Positions 26,348 through 35,936 of a stretch of DNA of 64,000 nucleotides are shown piece after piece. The DNA comes from Methylocystis sp. (GTDB lineage: Bacteria > Pseudomonadota > Alphaproteobacteria > Rhizobiales > Beijerinckiaceae): NCBI RefSeq assembly GCF_021731785.1, contig NZ_JAKFWS010000041.1, positions 62,001 to 126,000 on the forward strand, written 5' to 3'. The position numbers and the translations under genes were made by a program. The notes beneath the pieces are model-generated. The model made no database searches. It was not told where the DNA came from and worked only from the letters and a program-made list of their open reading frames with translations. Each line of letters opens with the position of its first letter. Position 1 is the first letter of the stretch.

Positions 26348-27223
26348 CTAACGCGGATTTGACGCCGCGTCGCGGATCGCCTCGGCAAGTTCGCCTTCGA
26401 AAAGCAGCGCTGAACCGTAATGCGTCTCGACGTCAAAAGACCGCTTTTGATTCATGTCCAGCGAAGCGCTGTGCATCGCGATCAAACGGCCATCTTCGGT
26501 AAAGAGGCCAGAACCCGAACCGCCATAGCCGTCATTGCAGTCGTGACGCGCGCGACGAACGTGACCTTCAGTCGGTTCGTCGACGCGATAAATGTCGCAT
26601 GACTCTGTCGTGGCGGCCAACCGCGTGTTGGAATGTCCCGCCGGCGAGACCATCAACACCTTCAATCGCGCCCCTGTGGCGACATCGCTCACGTCAGGCG
26701 CGGGCTGCGGTTTGACGGCGTCCGGCGTCGGTTGCAGCAGGCGCAGCAACGTCCAATCGTCGGTGATATGCAGGCCTTTCGACTCGACGGAAGCGCCGAT
26801 GCGTAAGCTGTCGTCATCAAAGTAATAGTCACCGCCCGCGATCCTGAAGAAGCAATTCGTCACCGGATGGGTCGGCGCGAGGCGCCGATCGACGAAGTTG
26901 TGCGCATTCATCACGACGAGATCATGCGAAGCAATCAGCCAGGCGGCCGCCGCGCGCTCCAGCGTTCCATAATCGGAGTAGCACATGAGCACGCCCGCGC
27001 CGGCGAAGCGATCGATGTCGGCTTCCGTCATCGCTTTTCGCCTGTCGTCGCCGTAGAGCGCCGCGTGGGCCGTTTGTGCGCCAATGCGCGCGAGCGCCGC
27101 GCCGATCAGCATCAGCGCGACCAACGCGAGGGCGCGCCGAACGCCTAGTGAGCGCAAGCTGAATCGATACGAAGCGTAACGATCGGACGCAGACGAATTC
27201 CTTCGCGCAAAAGCTCCCAACAT
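26348..27223 (-). CDS. Trypsin-like serine protease, membrane-anchored or secreted
   Basis: 291 residues. A basic N-terminus is followed by a hydrophobic segment (LALVALMLIGAALARIG), a signal anchor or signal peptide. A chymotrypsin-like triad can be placed: His in VVMNAHNFVD, Asp in ITDDWTLLRL and Ser in GYGGSGSGLFTEDG, with the oxyanion Gly-x-Ser-Gly. Two further Cys pairs may form disulfides. It lacks PDZ domains, so it is not DegP-like. It ends one base after the cytochrome c stop in convergent orientation. No strong ribosome site marks the start, so a shorter protein from the internal Met near residue 38 is possible. Confidence 0.72.
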   Translation of the reverse strand: MLGAFARRNSSASDRYASYRFSLRSLGVRRALALVALMLIGAALARIGAQTAHAALYGDDRRKAMTEADIDRFAGAGVLMCYSDYGTLERAAAAWLIASHDLVVMNAHNFVDRRLAPTHPVTNCFFRIAGGDYYFDDDSLRIGASVESKGLHITDDWTLLRLLQPTPDAVKPQPAPDVSDVATGARLKVLMVSPAGHSNTRLAATTESCDIYRVDEPTEGHVRRARHDCNDGYGGSGSGLFTEDGRLIAMHSASLDMNQKRSFDVETHYGSALLFEGELAEAIRDAASNPR

Positions 27224-27550
27224 TCGATCTCAAGGCGGCGTGAAGACGATCGCCCTCAACAAAATCCTCCTGCCATTCTGCGTCAAGCCTTCACTGGTTC
27301 GGGAAGTATCGGGAGGATAGGCACCGATCTTTCCCGAGACACATTACCGATAAATCGTGAAGACTCGGCGTTGCGCTTAAACTTATATGCCGGCGGATCG
27401 TCTCCCGAAAGTGCGCGCCGACGCGCAGCGGGAATAAGCGACCGTCAATGAACCACGGCGGCTTACATTTTTGGCCGTCTATTTGCGGGGCGACGTCGCC
27501 GTCGAAGAAGCCATGAAGGCATCCGGGCGACGTTGCAGGAGGACTCGTCG
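27224..27550 (+). promoter_or_regulatory. mxaF upstream region
   Basis: 327 bases without a gene between the protease and mxaF; both genes should start here. A strong AGGAGG ribosome site lies just before the ATG at 27551. By eye I could not place a convincing methylotroph mxa promoter box or sigma element, so the transcription start remains open. Confidence 0.5.
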
Positions 27551-29425
27551 ATGAGGAAACTGCTGAATTCCGTGTCCCTGTTGTCCGTGCTGCTCGCGAC
27601 GCCGGTTGCGACGATGTCCGCCGCGGTTGCCGAGGACAAGCTCGAAGCTCTGACGAAGAGCGAGAACAACTGGGCGATGCAGGGCAAGAACTACAGCTCC
27701 GACCACTACAGCACGCTAACCCAGGTCAACGCCGACAACGTCAAGAACTTGAAAGTCGCCTGGTCGTTCTCGACCGGCCTGTTGAGCGGCCACGAAGGCT
27801 CGCCGATCGTGATCGACGGCAAGATGTACGTTCATACGTCCTTCCCGAACAACACTTTCGCGCTCAACCTCGACGATCCGACCCGGATTCTTTGGCAGCA
27901 TAAGCCCAAGCAGAACGCCGCCGCGCGCGCCGTCGCCTGCTGCGACATCGTCAATCGCGGACTCGCCTACTGGCCCAGCGACGGCAAGACGCCCTCGCTT
28001 ATCGTCAAGACGCTGCTTGACGGCCATGTCGTCGCGCTGAACGCCGACACCGGCGAGGAAGTCTGGAAGATCGAAAACTCAGATTTCAAGGTCGGCTCGA
28101 CGCTGACCGTCGCGCCGCACATCTATAAGGACATTGTGCTCATCGGCAGTTCGGGCGCCGAACTCGGCGTGCGCGGCTATATGACCGCCTATGACGTGCG
28201 CACTGGCGAACAGAAGTGGCGCGCCTATGCGACCGGTCCCGATTCGGACGTCCTGATCGGCGACGACTTCAACAAGGCCAATCCGCATTACGGCCAAAAA
28301 GGCCTTGGCACTGCGACGTGGGAAGGCGACGCCTGGAAGATCGGCGGCGGCACCAACTGGGGCTGGTTCGCCTATGACCCGGGCACGAACCTCGTCTACT
28401 ATGGCAGCGGCAATCCGGCGCCGTGGAACGAGACCATGCGTCCTGGCGACAACAAGTGGACCATGACCATCTGGGGTCGCGATCTCAACACGGGCGAGGC
28501 GAAGTTCGGCTATCAGAAGACGCCGCATGACGAATGGGACTACGCGGGCATCAATTTCATGATGCTCAGCGAGCAGAAGGACAAGGACGGCAAGCTGCGC
28601 AAGCTGCTGACCCATCCGGACCGCAACGGCATCGTCTACACGCTCGACCGCACCGACGGCACGCTGGTCTCCGCCGACAAGATCGACGATACGGTCAATG
28701 TGTTTAAGAAGGTTGATTTGAAGAGCGGCCTGCCGGTGCGCGATCCCGAATATGGCACGCGCATGGATCACCTCGCCAAGGACATCTGTCCCTCGGCGAT
28801 GGGCTATCACAATCAGGGTCTCGACTCCTATGATCCGACCAAGGAGCTGTTCTTCCTCGGCGTGAACCACATCTGCATGGACTGGGAGCCCTTCATGCTT
28901 CCCTATCGTGCGGGCCAGTTCTTCGTCGGCGCGACGCTGAACATGTTTCCGGGTCCCAAGGGCGATCGTCAGAAGGCTGAAGGCCTCGGCCAGATCAAGG
29001 CCTACAACGCCATCACCGGCAAGTTCAAATGGGAGAAGATGGAGCGCTTCGCTGTTTGGGGCGGCACCGCCGCGACCGCCGGCAATGTCGTCTTCTACGG
29101 AACGCTCGACGGCTTCATCAAGGCCCGTCACAGCGACACCGGTGAACTGCTGTGGAAGTTCAAGCTTCCTTCGGGCGTCATCGGCCATCCGATCGTCTAT
29201 CAGCACAAGGGCGTCGAATATCTCGCCATCATGTATGGCGTCGGCGGTTGGCCGGGAGTCGGTCTTGTGTTCGACCTCCAGGATCCGACGGCTGGTCTCG
29301 GCGCAGTCGGCGCCTTCAAGCAGCTCGCCAACTATACGCAGATGGGCGGCGGCGTGATGGTGTTCTCGCTCGACGGCAAGGGCCCCTATGACGATCTGAG
29401 CGTCGGCGAATACAAGGCGAACTGA
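27551..29425 (+). CDS. mxaF: PQQ methanol dehydrogenase, large subunit (calcium type)
   Basis: 624 residues from ATG 27551 (AGGAGG upstream), with a signal peptide ending SAAVAED. It is an eight-bladed beta propeller with W-docking motifs. The vicinal disulfide that touches PQQ is [11 protein letters not shown]. The active-site segment reads [12 protein letters not shown]: the catalytic Asp is present, but Ala stands where lanthanide XoxF enzymes have a second Asp, so this is a Ca-dependent MxaF. It oxidises methanol to formaldehyde in the periplasm as an alpha2beta2 enzyme with MxaI, passing electrons to cytochrome cL (MxaG). It is first in the mxa operon and followed by a strong hairpin. 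Confidence 0.98.
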   Translation: MRKLLNSVSLLSVLLATPVATMSAAVAEDKLEALTKSENNWAMQGKNYSSDHYSTLTQVNADNVKNLKVAWSFSTGLLSGHEGSPIVIDGKMYVHTSFPNNTFALNLDDPTRILWQHKPKQNAAARAVACCDIVNRGLAYWPSDGKTPSLIVKTLLDGHVVALNADTGEEVWKIENSDFKVGSTLTVAPHIYKDIVLIGSSGAELGVRGYMTAYDVRTGEQKWRAYATGPDSDVLIGDDFNKANPHYGQKGLGTATWEGDAWKIGGGTNWGWFAYDPGTNLVYYGSGNPAPWNETMRPGDNKWTMTIWGRDLNTGEAKFGYQKTPHDEWDYAGINFMMLSEQKDKDGKLRKLLTHPDRNGIVYTLDRTDGTLVSADKIDDTVNVFKKVDLKSGLPVRDPEYGTRMDHLAKDICPSAMGYHNQGLDSYDPTKELFFLGVNHICMDWEPFMLPYRAGQFFVGATLNMFPGPKGDRQKAEGLGQIKAYNAITGKFKWEKMERFAVWGGTAATAGNVVFYGTLDGFIKARHSDTGELLWKFKLPSGVIGHPIVYQHKGVEYLAIMYGVGGWPGVGLVFDLQDPTAGLGAVGAFKQLANYTQMGGGVMVFSLDGKGPYDDLSVGEYKAN

Positions 29426-29472
29426 TCGCCTGCCGTTCGCTCGATCTCTTCCCGCCTGAGGCGGTTGCGAGA

Positions 29473-29510
29473 CGCCTGCTCGGACGCGCCCCCGTGCGTC
29501 CGAGCAGGCG
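29473..29510 (+). terminator. Perfect 15-bp hairpin between mxaF and mxaJ
   Basis: CGCCTGCTCGGACGC and its exact reverse complement flank an 8-base loop. No U-run follows, so it is more likely a partial terminator or a 3' stabiliser of the mxaF message than a full stop. That would help make MxaF in excess over the assembly proteins. Confidence 0.8.
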
Positions 29511-29536
29511 ATCGGAATGATCACGGAAATCAAACA

Positions 29537-30451
29537 ATGTCGCGGATCACTCGCTTGTCTCTCGTTTTCGGCGGCGCGTTCGTCATCGCCCTCGCGAGCG
29601 TCGGCGCAAGAGGCGCCTCGTTTGGCGGCTCCGGCGACGCCACGTCGAATGCGGCGGCCGCGCCAACAGCGGAGCAGGCGCCGCCGGCCGATCCCGGTAC
29701 GCTTCGCATTTGCGCGGCGAAAAATCAGCCACCGCTGTCGATGGAAGACGGCTCCGGACTTGAAAACAAGATTGGCGTCGCGCTCGCCGGCGCCATGAAG
29801 CGCAAGGCGGAGTTCGTGTGGTCGCAGCGGCCGGCGATCTATCTCGTGCGCGATTATCTCGACAAAAAGCTTTGCGACGTCATCATCGGCCTCGATACGG
29901 GCGACTCGCGCGTCGAGACATCAAAACCCTACTACCGGACCGGCTATCTCTTTATCAGCCGCGCCGATCGCGACCTCGACATCAAATCCTGGTCCGACCC
30001 ACGCTTGAAGAAGCTTGGCCGCATCGTCGTCGCCTTCGGGTCTCCCGGCGAGTTGCTGCTCAAGGATATGGGCCAGTACGAAGACAATATGGCCTATCTC
30101 TATTCGCTGGTGAATTTCAAATCGCCGCGCAATCAATATACGCAGATTGATCCCGCGCGAATGGTCGGCGAGGTGGTGAGCGGCGCGGCGGATATCGCCG
30201 TCGGATTCGCGCCGGACGTGGCGCGCTACGCGAAGGCGTCGACGACGCCGTTGCGGATGACGCTGATCGAAGATGACGCGACAAAGAGCAATGGCGAAAA
30301 AGTGCCGCAGCGCTTCGATCAATCAATAGCGGTGCGACGTGACGACAAGGCGCTGCTGGCCGAAATCGACCAGGCGCTTATCGCTGCGCGGCCGAAGATC
30401 GATGACATCCTCAAGGTGGAAGGCGTTCCCCTTCTTCCCGTCACCCAATAG
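29537..30451 (+). CDS. mxaJ: Methanol oxidation periplasmic protein MxaJ
   Basis: 304 residues from ATG 29537; the frame extends upstream through the hairpin but that part is not protein-like. It has a signal peptide (LSLVFGGAFVIALASVGARG) and a periplasmic binding protein type 2 fold: TLRICAAKNQPPLSM, DYLDKKLCDVIIGLDTGDSR and a C-terminal FDQSIAVRRDDKALLAEIDQ. MxaJ is needed for active methanol dehydrogenase and is thought to assist its assembly. Position between mxaF and mxaG is canonical. Confidence 0.95.
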   Translation: MSRITRLSLVFGGAFVIALASVGARGASFGGSGDATSNAAAAPTAEQAPPADPGTLRICAAKNQPPLSMEDGSGLENKIGVALAGAMKRKAEFVWSQRPAIYLVRDYLDKKLCDVIIGLDTGDSRVETSKPYYRTGYLFISRADRDLDIKSWSDPRLKKLGRIVVAFGSPGELLLKDMGQYEDNMAYLYSLVNFKSPRNQYTQIDPARMVGEVVSGAADIAVGFAPDVARYAKASTTPLRMTLIEDDATKSNGEKVPQRFDQSIAVRRDDKALLAEIDQALIAARPKIDDILKVEGVPLLPVTQ

Positions 30452-30488
30452 ATGCGCGGCGCGTCAAAACATACAGGACGAGAAATAA

Positions 30489-31070
30489 GTGTCTAAAAGA
30501 AAAGGAAGCGTTTCGGTTTACCTCATCGGCGCCGCGGCGAGCCTTGTTGCGCTCGGCGCCATCGCTCAGACCGCAGGGATTACCTTCCGCAACACCATCA
30601 CCGGCGAAGTGCTCAAGTTCGACGATGCGCTGCCTGAAGGAAGGGACACCCCGGGCGTCAAGCAGTTCATGGCGTCAGGCAAAAATCCCTATAACGAGGA
30701 TACAAGCTGCCTCAAGCAGGGCGAACAGCTCTTTCTGTCCGCCTGCTCCGGCTGTCATGGCCACCTCGCCGAAGGAAAGATCGGCCCCGGCCTCAACGAC
30801 GCCTATTGGACCTATCCGCAGAACGAAACCGACGAAGGTTTCTTCTCGACGATCTACGGCGGCGCTCAGGCGTCCATGGGGCCGCAGTATGAGAATCTGA
30901 CGCTCGACGAAATGCTCAAAGTGATGGCCTGGATCCGTCACCTCTTCAAGGACGCGCCGGAAAAGGCGAACTGGCTGACTGCGGAGCAGCGCAAGCAGTT
31001 CAAACCCTACGCCGGTCACGAGACGCTGCCGGAAAATCCGCCCGGTCAGTGCCAGTCTAAGGCGAAGTAG
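30489..31070 (+). CDS. mxaG: Cytochrome cL, electron acceptor of methanol dehydrogenase
   Basis: 193 residues from a GTG start, with a signal peptide ending AIAQT. The single heme motif is CSGCH (about residues 90-94), in LSACSGCHGHLAEGKIGPGL. The sequence after it, NDAYWTYPQNETDEGFFSTIYGG, is characteristic of cytochrome cL. It takes electrons one at a time from PQQ in MxaFI and hands them to a small class I cytochrome c and then the oxidase. 37 bases after mxaJ. Confidence 0.95.
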   Translation: MSKRKGSVSVYLIGAAASLVALGAIAQTAGITFRNTITGEVLKFDDALPEGRDTPGVKQFMASGKNPYNEDTSCLKQGEQLFLSACSGCHGHLAEGKIGPGLNDAYWTYPQNETDEGFFSTIYGGAQASMGPQYENLTLDEMLKVMAWIRHLFKDAPEKANWLTAEQRKQFKPYAGHETLPENPPGQCQSKAK

Positions 31071-31136
31071 CTTTCACGCCGCCGTCGCCCGGGGGCGCAA
31101 ACAAGGAGGCGCGAGCCTCGTAAAGGGAGGAAACTG

Positions 31137-31427
31137 ATGCATAAGATGCATTTCGCCGCGGCGCTTGCCGTCGGAATTCTGTTCGGCACCGGCGGCGCGT
31201 TCGCCTATGACGGCACCAAATGCAAGGCGCCGGGCAATTGCTGGGAGCCGAAGCCCGGCTTTCCGGACAAGGTCGAGGGTTCGAAATACGATCCCAAGCA
31301 CGATCCCAAGGAAATCGCCAAACAGCAGGCGTCGATCCAGGGCATGGAAGAGCGCAACAAGAAGCGGGTCGAGAATTTCAAGAAGACCGGCAAGTGGGAA
31401 TATGACGTGAGCAAGATCGCTCAATAA
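31137..31427 (+). CDS. mxaI: Methanol dehydrogenase small subunit
   Basis: 96 residues including a signal peptide (GILFGTGGAFA before YDGT). The mature part has the MxaI signature: YDGTKCKAPGNCWEPKPGFP with its disulfide Cys pair, then a long Lys-rich helix (KEIAKQQASIQGMEERNKK) that lies along MxaF. Its presence confirms an MxaFI-type enzyme, because XoxF systems usually lack it. AGGGAGG ribosome site 7 bases before the ATG. Confidence 0.97.
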   Translation: MHKMHFAAALAVGILFGTGGAFAYDGTKCKAPGNCWEPKPGFPDKVEGSKYDPKHDPKEIAKQQASIQGMEERNKKRVENFKKTGKWEYDVSKIAQ

Positions 31428-31457
31428 GTTTCATCGCGACTTCAGCGCGGTGATCTA

Positions 31458-31525
31458 GCGGCCACGATCTGGAGCTGGCGCTTTCGACAACGGCGCAGCG
31501 GCCCCATTCCCGAGATCGTGGCCGC
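31458..31525 (+). terminator. 13-bp inverted repeat between mxaI and mxaR
   Basis: GCGGCCACGATCT and its exact reverse complement are separated by 42 bases, followed by CTTTCC. It sits in the 127-base gap between structural genes (FJGI) and assembly genes (RSACKLD) and probably lowers read-through from the highly expressed first segment. Confidence 0.65.
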
Positions 31526-31554
31526 CTTTCCATTTGGCGGGCTAAGGTCAGGCT

Positions 31555-32586
31555 TTGAACGCTACGTTGCATGTCGTTGAGAAGTTGGCCGATTGGCGTG
31601 AGCGCGCCCTAGAGTTCGAGCGGGAAATTCAGAAGGCCGTTCTCGGGCAGGCGCGCGTCATTCGGCTGGTGACGATCTGCATTTTCGCGCGCGGCCATGT
31701 GCTGATCGAAGGCGATGTGGGCGTCGGCAAGACGACGCTGCTGCGTTCGGCGTCGCGGGCGCTCGGCGGCGATTTCGCGCGTGTCGAGGGCACGGTCGAC
31801 ATGATGCCGAGCGACATTCTCTATCACACCTATCTTGGCGAAGACGGCCGCCCGCGCGTCGAACCCTCGGAACTGCTCCGTTTGGCCGAAACGCTGCCGG
31901 TCTTCTTCTTCAACGAGATCAATCGCGCGCGTCCCCAGGTCCACTCGCTGCTATTGCGGCTGATGGCCGAGCGAAGCGTTTCGGCGTTCAATCGCGTGTA
32001 TCATTTTCCCTATCTCAACGTATTCGCCGACCGGAATATGGTGGAGCGCGAAGAAACATTCGAGTTGCCGGCGGCCGCCCGCGATAGGTTTTTCATGGAA
32101 ATTCCCATGGCGGCGCCGGATGACACAGAATCCCGCCGAAGGCTCGTCTTCGATCCGGCGTTTCATGATACGGAAACTCTTCTCGAACGAGTCAGTCCCG
32201 GCTCATTCGACTATCGCAAGATTCCCGAGGTTTCGCGCGCGATTCAGACCGAGGTGAAATCGAGCGAGGCGCTTGAGCGCTATGTGCTCAATCTCTGGCA
32301 AGCCCTGGTCAAGCCAAGTTCCGCCGGCGTGTCGTTGCCGGATGTCGACGTCAGCAGTCTCATCAAGGGCGGCGCAAGCCCGCGTGCGCTGGCGGCGCTG
32401 GCGCGCGCCGCGCGCGTGCGCGCCTGGCTTGAGGGACGCAATTATCTCATTCCGGAAGATGTGCGCGACGTGTTCGTCGAAGTGATGGCTCACCGCATCT
32501 TCGTCGATCCGATTCACGCGTTGCGCGGCGACGATATCGTCAAGCGGCTGTGTCGCGCGGCGTTCGACGCGACGCCAGTTCCATGA
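31555..32586 (+). CDS. mxaR: MoxR-family AAA+ ATPase
   Basis: 343 residues from a TTG start whose product (LADWRERALEFEREIQKAVLGQ) aligns with the start of MoxR proteins. Walker A is GDVGVGKTTLL, Walker B is LPVFFFNEINRARP, and sensor 1 is LNVFADRNMVERE, where MoxR proteins usually read ATQNP. MoxR ATPases act with VWA-domain proteins as metal-insertion or remodelling chaperones. Here the partners are MxaS, MxaC and MxaL and the client is the Ca-PQQ methanol dehydrogenase. ATGA overlap with mxaS. Confidence 0.95.
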   Translation: MNATLHVVEKLADWRERALEFEREIQKAVLGQARVIRLVTICIFARGHVLIEGDVGVGKTTLLRSASRALGGDFARVEGTVDMMPSDILYHTYLGEDGRPRVEPSELLRLAETLPVFFFNEINRARPQVHSLLLRLMAERSVSAFNRVYHFPYLNVFADRNMVEREETFELPAAARDRFFMEIPMAAPDDTESRRRLVFDPAFHDTETLLERVSPGSFDYRKIPEVSRAIQTEVKSSEALERYVLNLWQALVKPSSAGVSLPDVDVSSLIKGGASPRALAALARAARVRAWLEGRNYLIPEDVRDVFVEVMAHRIFVDPIHALRGDDIVKRLCRAAFDATPVP

Positions 32587-33428
32587 ATGGGATCGTCGAT
32601 ATACTCTATCGGCCCCGCGGACGCTTCGCCGCCAATCACGTCGGCGCGCATGTCTCGAGCGAAGTCGGCGGGATTGGAGTCTTTCGCGATCAGGCGCCTT
32701 TCATGCGCTATCCGGACGCGCGCCGCATAGACATCCGCGCGACGCTGCGCGATCCGTTCGGCGCGACCTATGTGCGCCGCTTCGAACAAAGAGCCTCGAT
32801 CGACGTCTACGCGCTCGTGGACCTCTCCGGTTCGATGGGCTTCGTCGGCGCCGCCAATAGATTTCGCGTCGCCGTCGATCTTTGCGCCGCTCTTGCCTAT
32901 TCGGTGACGCGCGTTGGCGATCGCTTTGGCGTATTCTCCTACGAAGGGGCCTTGATTGATCGGTCGACGATTCCTGCGACCCGATCGAGAAGAGCGGCGC
33001 TCGCCGCCGTCGAACGGCTAGGCGCAGAAACGCCGCGCGGATCGAGCGCCAAAGGCGTGCTGGACGCCGCGGCCGCGCTCGGCGCAACGCGCAAGCTCGT
33101 ATTCCTCATCTCCGACTTCCGCTGGCCCGAGCCTCTGCTCGAGCAGGCATTCGACGCGCTTTCGCCGCACGATGTCGCGCCGCTCGTGCTGATCGACTCT
33201 CTTGAGTCGGCGCCGCCAAAATGGGGTGTGTTGGCGCTTCGCGACAGCGAGAGCGGCGGCCGCCGGCTCCTGGTGATGAGACCCGCGCTGCAGCGGCGCT
33301 GGATCGAAGCCGAGCAGGCGCGCCGGCGCAATCTTGCCCGTCTTTCATCGCTGCGAAGTCGGGCGCCGATCTATATCGAGGACAGTTGCGATCCCGTCGA
33401 TCTCAGCATTCGGCTGACGGCGGCGTGA
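32583..33428 (+). CDS. mxaS: MxaS, DUF58-type partner of MxaR
   Basis: 281 residues from ATG 32583, overlapping the mxaR stop. The DUF58/VWA-like core carries a MIDAS-type sequence VYALVDLSGSMGFVGAANRF, with LVFLISDFRWPEPLL later. MoxR ATPases are nearly always followed by such a DUF58 protein. It should be cytoplasmic, as no membrane segment is seen. Required with MxaRACKLD for calcium insertion into or maturation of methanol dehydrogenase in Methylobacterium. Confidence 0.93.
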   Translation: MNGIVDILYRPRGRFAANHVGAHVSSEVGGIGVFRDQAPFMRYPDARRIDIRATLRDPFGATYVRRFEQRASIDVYALVDLSGSMGFVGAANRFRVAVDLCAALAYSVTRVGDRFGVFSYEGALIDRSTIPATRSRRAALAAVERLGAETPRGSSAKGVLDAAAALGATRKLVFLISDFRWPEPLLEQAFDALSPHDVAPLVLIDSLESAPPKWGVLALRDSESGGRRLLVMRPALQRRWIEAEQARRRNLARLSSLRSRAPIYIEDSCDPVDLSIRLTAA

Positions 33429-33436
33429 GGCGCACG

Positions 33437-34333
33437 ATGCGCATTGCCTGTCTCGCCCTCGCGCTCATCGCAACGCTTCCCGCCTCCGCGCAGGAGCCGA
33501 CAGTACGTGTCCACTCGGCGCGTCCATTTGGATATTTTGTCGGCGATCTCATCCATGCGCGCATCGACGTGTCGGCGCCAGAGAACGCCGCGCTTTCGCG
33601 CGCGTCCTTGCCGAAACCCGGTGCGCTGACCGGTTCGCTCGATCTTCGGGACGTCAAATTTCGCGAGGTAAGCGAGAACGGCGCACGCATCTGGCGCCTT
33701 GCTCTCACCTATCAGAATTTTTATGTCGCGCTCGACGCGCGGGAAATTGAAATTCCAGGCTTTGATCTCGCCATTTCGACGGCAGAAGGCACAGAGACCG
33801 TCAAGGTTCCGGCGTGGCGCGTCGGCGTTTCGCCCTTGCGCGAGGTCGCGCCGCAAAAGCAGGACGATCCCGTCGATTACATGCGACCGGACGGTTCGAC
33901 TCCTTTTGTTGACGAAGCGACGCCGCGACATCTCGCCGTCGCCGCGGGCGTCGCTGCTTTGCTGGCCTTCGCCCTCGTCGCGCGCGATCGCGCCTGGCCT
34001 CCCTTTCAACGGCGTAAGCCGCGTGTCTTCTCGGCGCTTGCGAATGAATTCTCGACGCGGGGCGCTGGGTCCGATGGCAGCGAATTGGATGCGGCGATTC
34101 AGTCGGTGCATCGCGCGCTCGATACGGCCAACGGCGCAACCTTGTTGTCCGCCGATCTGTCCGGCTTCCTGCACAGACGTCCCGAGTTCCAGCCGCTGCG
34201 GATGGATTTTGAACGGTTCTTTTCCGCCTCGAAGCGGTGCTTCTTCGGCGACGAAAGGTTAAGCGATGATTTCCGCGCGGAGCAGCTCGCGCAATTCGTG
34301 AACGCGCTCGCCAGGCGGGAGCGCTCGGGATGA
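33437..34333 (+). CDS. mxaA: MxaA, membrane-anchored periplasmic maturation protein
   Basis: 298 residues from ATG 33437, the first Met followed by a signal peptide (MRIACLALALIATLPASAQE). The N-terminal periplasmic part (about 20-165) is a beta-rich domain; one transmembrane helix follows (HLAVAAGVAALLAFALVA, about 168-185) and then a cytoplasmic helical tail of about 110 residues. MxaA is needed for active, Ca-loaded methanol dehydrogenase. It lies between mxaS and mxaC as in Methylobacterium, with a four-base overlap to mxaC. Confidence 0.9.
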   Translation: MRIACLALALIATLPASAQEPTVRVHSARPFGYFVGDLIHARIDVSAPENAALSRASLPKPGALTGSLDLRDVKFREVSENGARIWRLALTYQNFYVALDAREIEIPGFDLAISTAEGTETVKVPAWRVGVSPLREVAPQKQDDPVDYMRPDGSTPFVDEATPRHLAVAAGVAALLAFALVARDRAWPPFQRRKPRVFSALANEFSTRGAGSDGSELDAAIQSVHRALDTANGATLLSADLSGFLHRRPEFQPLRMDFERFFSASKRCFFGDERLSDDFRAEQLAQFVNALARRERSG

Positions 34334-35331
34334 ACGCTCTCGGCTTTGATCACATTGAGGCGCTGTTTTTGGCGCCGCTGGCGTTGATCCCGCTTCTGCG
34401 CTCCGTCTTGCGCGAGACGACAATACCCTCGCTTTTATCCGCCCCTGCCGACAGCCTTTCCGCTGTGGCCAGAGGTTGTCTCAAGCTCGGCGGCGTCATC
34501 GCGATCGGCGCGAGCCTACTCGGCGCAGCCGGTCCCTATGTTGCCGGCACGGAGGCGGAGCGCTTCGCCGAAGGCGCGCAGATCGTCATGCTGATCGACC
34601 GTAGCGGCAGCATGAACGAGACCTTAGCGGGACGCACGCCGTCTGGAAGCGAAGAGTCGAAGGCCGCGGCGGCGAAGCGCATTCTCAAACGTTTTGTCGA
34701 GGCGCGTCGTCACGATCTCATCGGCGTCGCTGCGTTCTCGACCGCGCCGATGCTGGTGACTCCGATCACGGATCATATCGACGCTACCGAAGCCGCGATC
34801 GACGCGATCGATCGGCCCGGCCTCGACTATACCAATATCGCCCGCGGTCTCGCGATGGCGCTGTCGATGTTCAAGACCAGCGAAGCCGATCTGTCGCGTG
34901 CGGTCCTGCTCATATCGGACGGCGCCGGCGTCATCGATCCCAAGCAGCGCGACGATCTGAAGGCGGAATTCCGCAAGACCAATGTCAGCCTCTACTGGCT
35001 ATTTTTGCGCACCGAAGGCAGTCGAGGCATTTCCGACCAATCAGCGGGCGACGACGAGTCGCCGCAAGCCGCGCCGGAGCGGCATCTCGACCTTTTCTTC
35101 AGATCCCTCGGCGTTCCCTACCGGGCCTTTGAGGTTGAAAGCGCCGAAGCGACGGAGGAAGCGCTCAAGCAGATTGACCGTCTCGAACGCCATCCCGTTC
35201 GCTACGTCGAAACAATGCCGCGCACTGATCTGAGCGCGTCGGCTTTCGCGCTGGCGCTTGTCGCCACGGCGTTGCTTATCGTCGCAAAGCTCGCCGAAGT
35301 CGGCTTGGGCGTCAATGGCGGCGCGCGATGA
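34330..35331 (+). CDS. mxaC: MxaC, VWA-domain membrane protein
   Basis: 333 residues. Two N-terminal hydrophobic segments (about 12-30 and 48-70) and one near the C-terminus flank a von Willebrand factor A domain (about 85-260) with an intact MIDAS motif: MLIDRSGSMNE and a Thr at LDYTNIARGLAMAL. The order membrane-VWA-membrane is that of BatA-like proteins. It is a metal-dependent partner in methanol dehydrogenase maturation. Overlaps mxaA and mxaK by four bases each. Confidence 0.93.
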   Translation: MNALGFDHIEALFLAPLALIPLLRSVLRETTIPSLLSAPADSLSAVARGCLKLGGVIAIGASLLGAAGPYVAGTEAERFAEGAQIVMLIDRSGSMNETLAGRTPSGSEESKAAAAKRILKRFVEARRHDLIGVAAFSTAPMLVTPITDHIDATEAAIDAIDRPGLDYTNIARGLAMALSMFKTSEADLSRAVLLISDGAGVIDPKQRDDLKAEFRKTNVSLYWLFLRTEGSRGISDQSAGDDESPQAAPERHLDLFFRSLGVPYRAFEVESAEATEEALKQIDRLERHPVRYVETMPRTDLSASAFALALVATALLIVAKLAEVGLGVNGGAR

Positions 35332-35936
35332 CGCTTCTGATCACCCGCGCCGCATCCTTGCATGCCAGAGTCACGGCGCTCTGGCGTGAAACGAGATCGT
35401 CGCTACTCGTCGCGCTCTGCCTCGCGCTTGTCATGGCGGCGGCCGCCGCGCTCATCGACTGGCGCCGCGCCGTCGCCGCCAATGATGCGATCGAAGCGCT
35501 GCGGCAGGGCCGCGACATCGCCGTTGACGCCAACGCCATGCCTGAAACGCTTCTTGCCCGCACCGTCTTTCTTGTGAAGCGAAGCGAAATCGACCGAGCC
35601 CGCGCAATGGTGGAGGCGCTCGATCGGAGCGCGAGCATCGATATGCGTGCGCGCGGACATTACCTACTGGCCAATGCGCTGCTGCGTAAGGCGTTCGACC
35701 AAATCGAACGGTCCGAATTCGATGCGGCCAATCCCTTCGTCAACCTCGCCAAGCGGGAATATCGCCGCGCGCTGCAACTCGCGCCCGACGACTGGAACGC
35801 CAAATACAATATGGATGTCGCCGCGCGGCTTGTCCGAGACTTTCCGGATTTTGAAAGAAAGGGCGGCGACGAACTGAGCGCCGATCCAAAAAAACTCTGG
35901 ACCGATATTCCCGGCAAGCCGAAGGGTCTGCCGTGA
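35328..35936 (+). CDS. mxaK: MxaK
   Basis: 202 residues with one N-terminal membrane helix (SLLVALCLALVMAAAAALI, about 25-43) and a periplasmic helical domain. The C-terminal part, NPFVNLAKREYRRALQLAPDDWNAKYNMDVAARL, reads like a tetratricopeptide unit. MxaK is one of the mxaACKL products needed for methanol dehydrogenase assembly; its exact action is not known. Four-base overlap with both neighbours. Confidence 0.9.
   Translation: MTLLITRAASLHARVTALWRETRSSLLVALCLALVMAAAAALIDWRRAVAANDAIEALRQGRDIAVDANAMPETLLARTVFLVKRSEIDRARAMVEALDRSASIDMRARGHYLLANALLRKAFDQIERSEFDAANPFVNLAKREYRRALQLAPDDWNAKYNMDVAARLVRDFPDFERKGGDELSADPKKLWTDIPGKPKGLP

Noticed and set aside
27551..29425. XoxF (lanthanide) identity for the methanol dehydrogenase
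   Set aside because: The extra lanthanide-ligand Asp is replaced by Ala (WDYAGIN), and mxaI is present.
28079..29533. 484-codon minus-strand open frame opposite mxaF
   Set aside because: Antisense shadow of a highly biased gene; no motif, and mxaF is certain.
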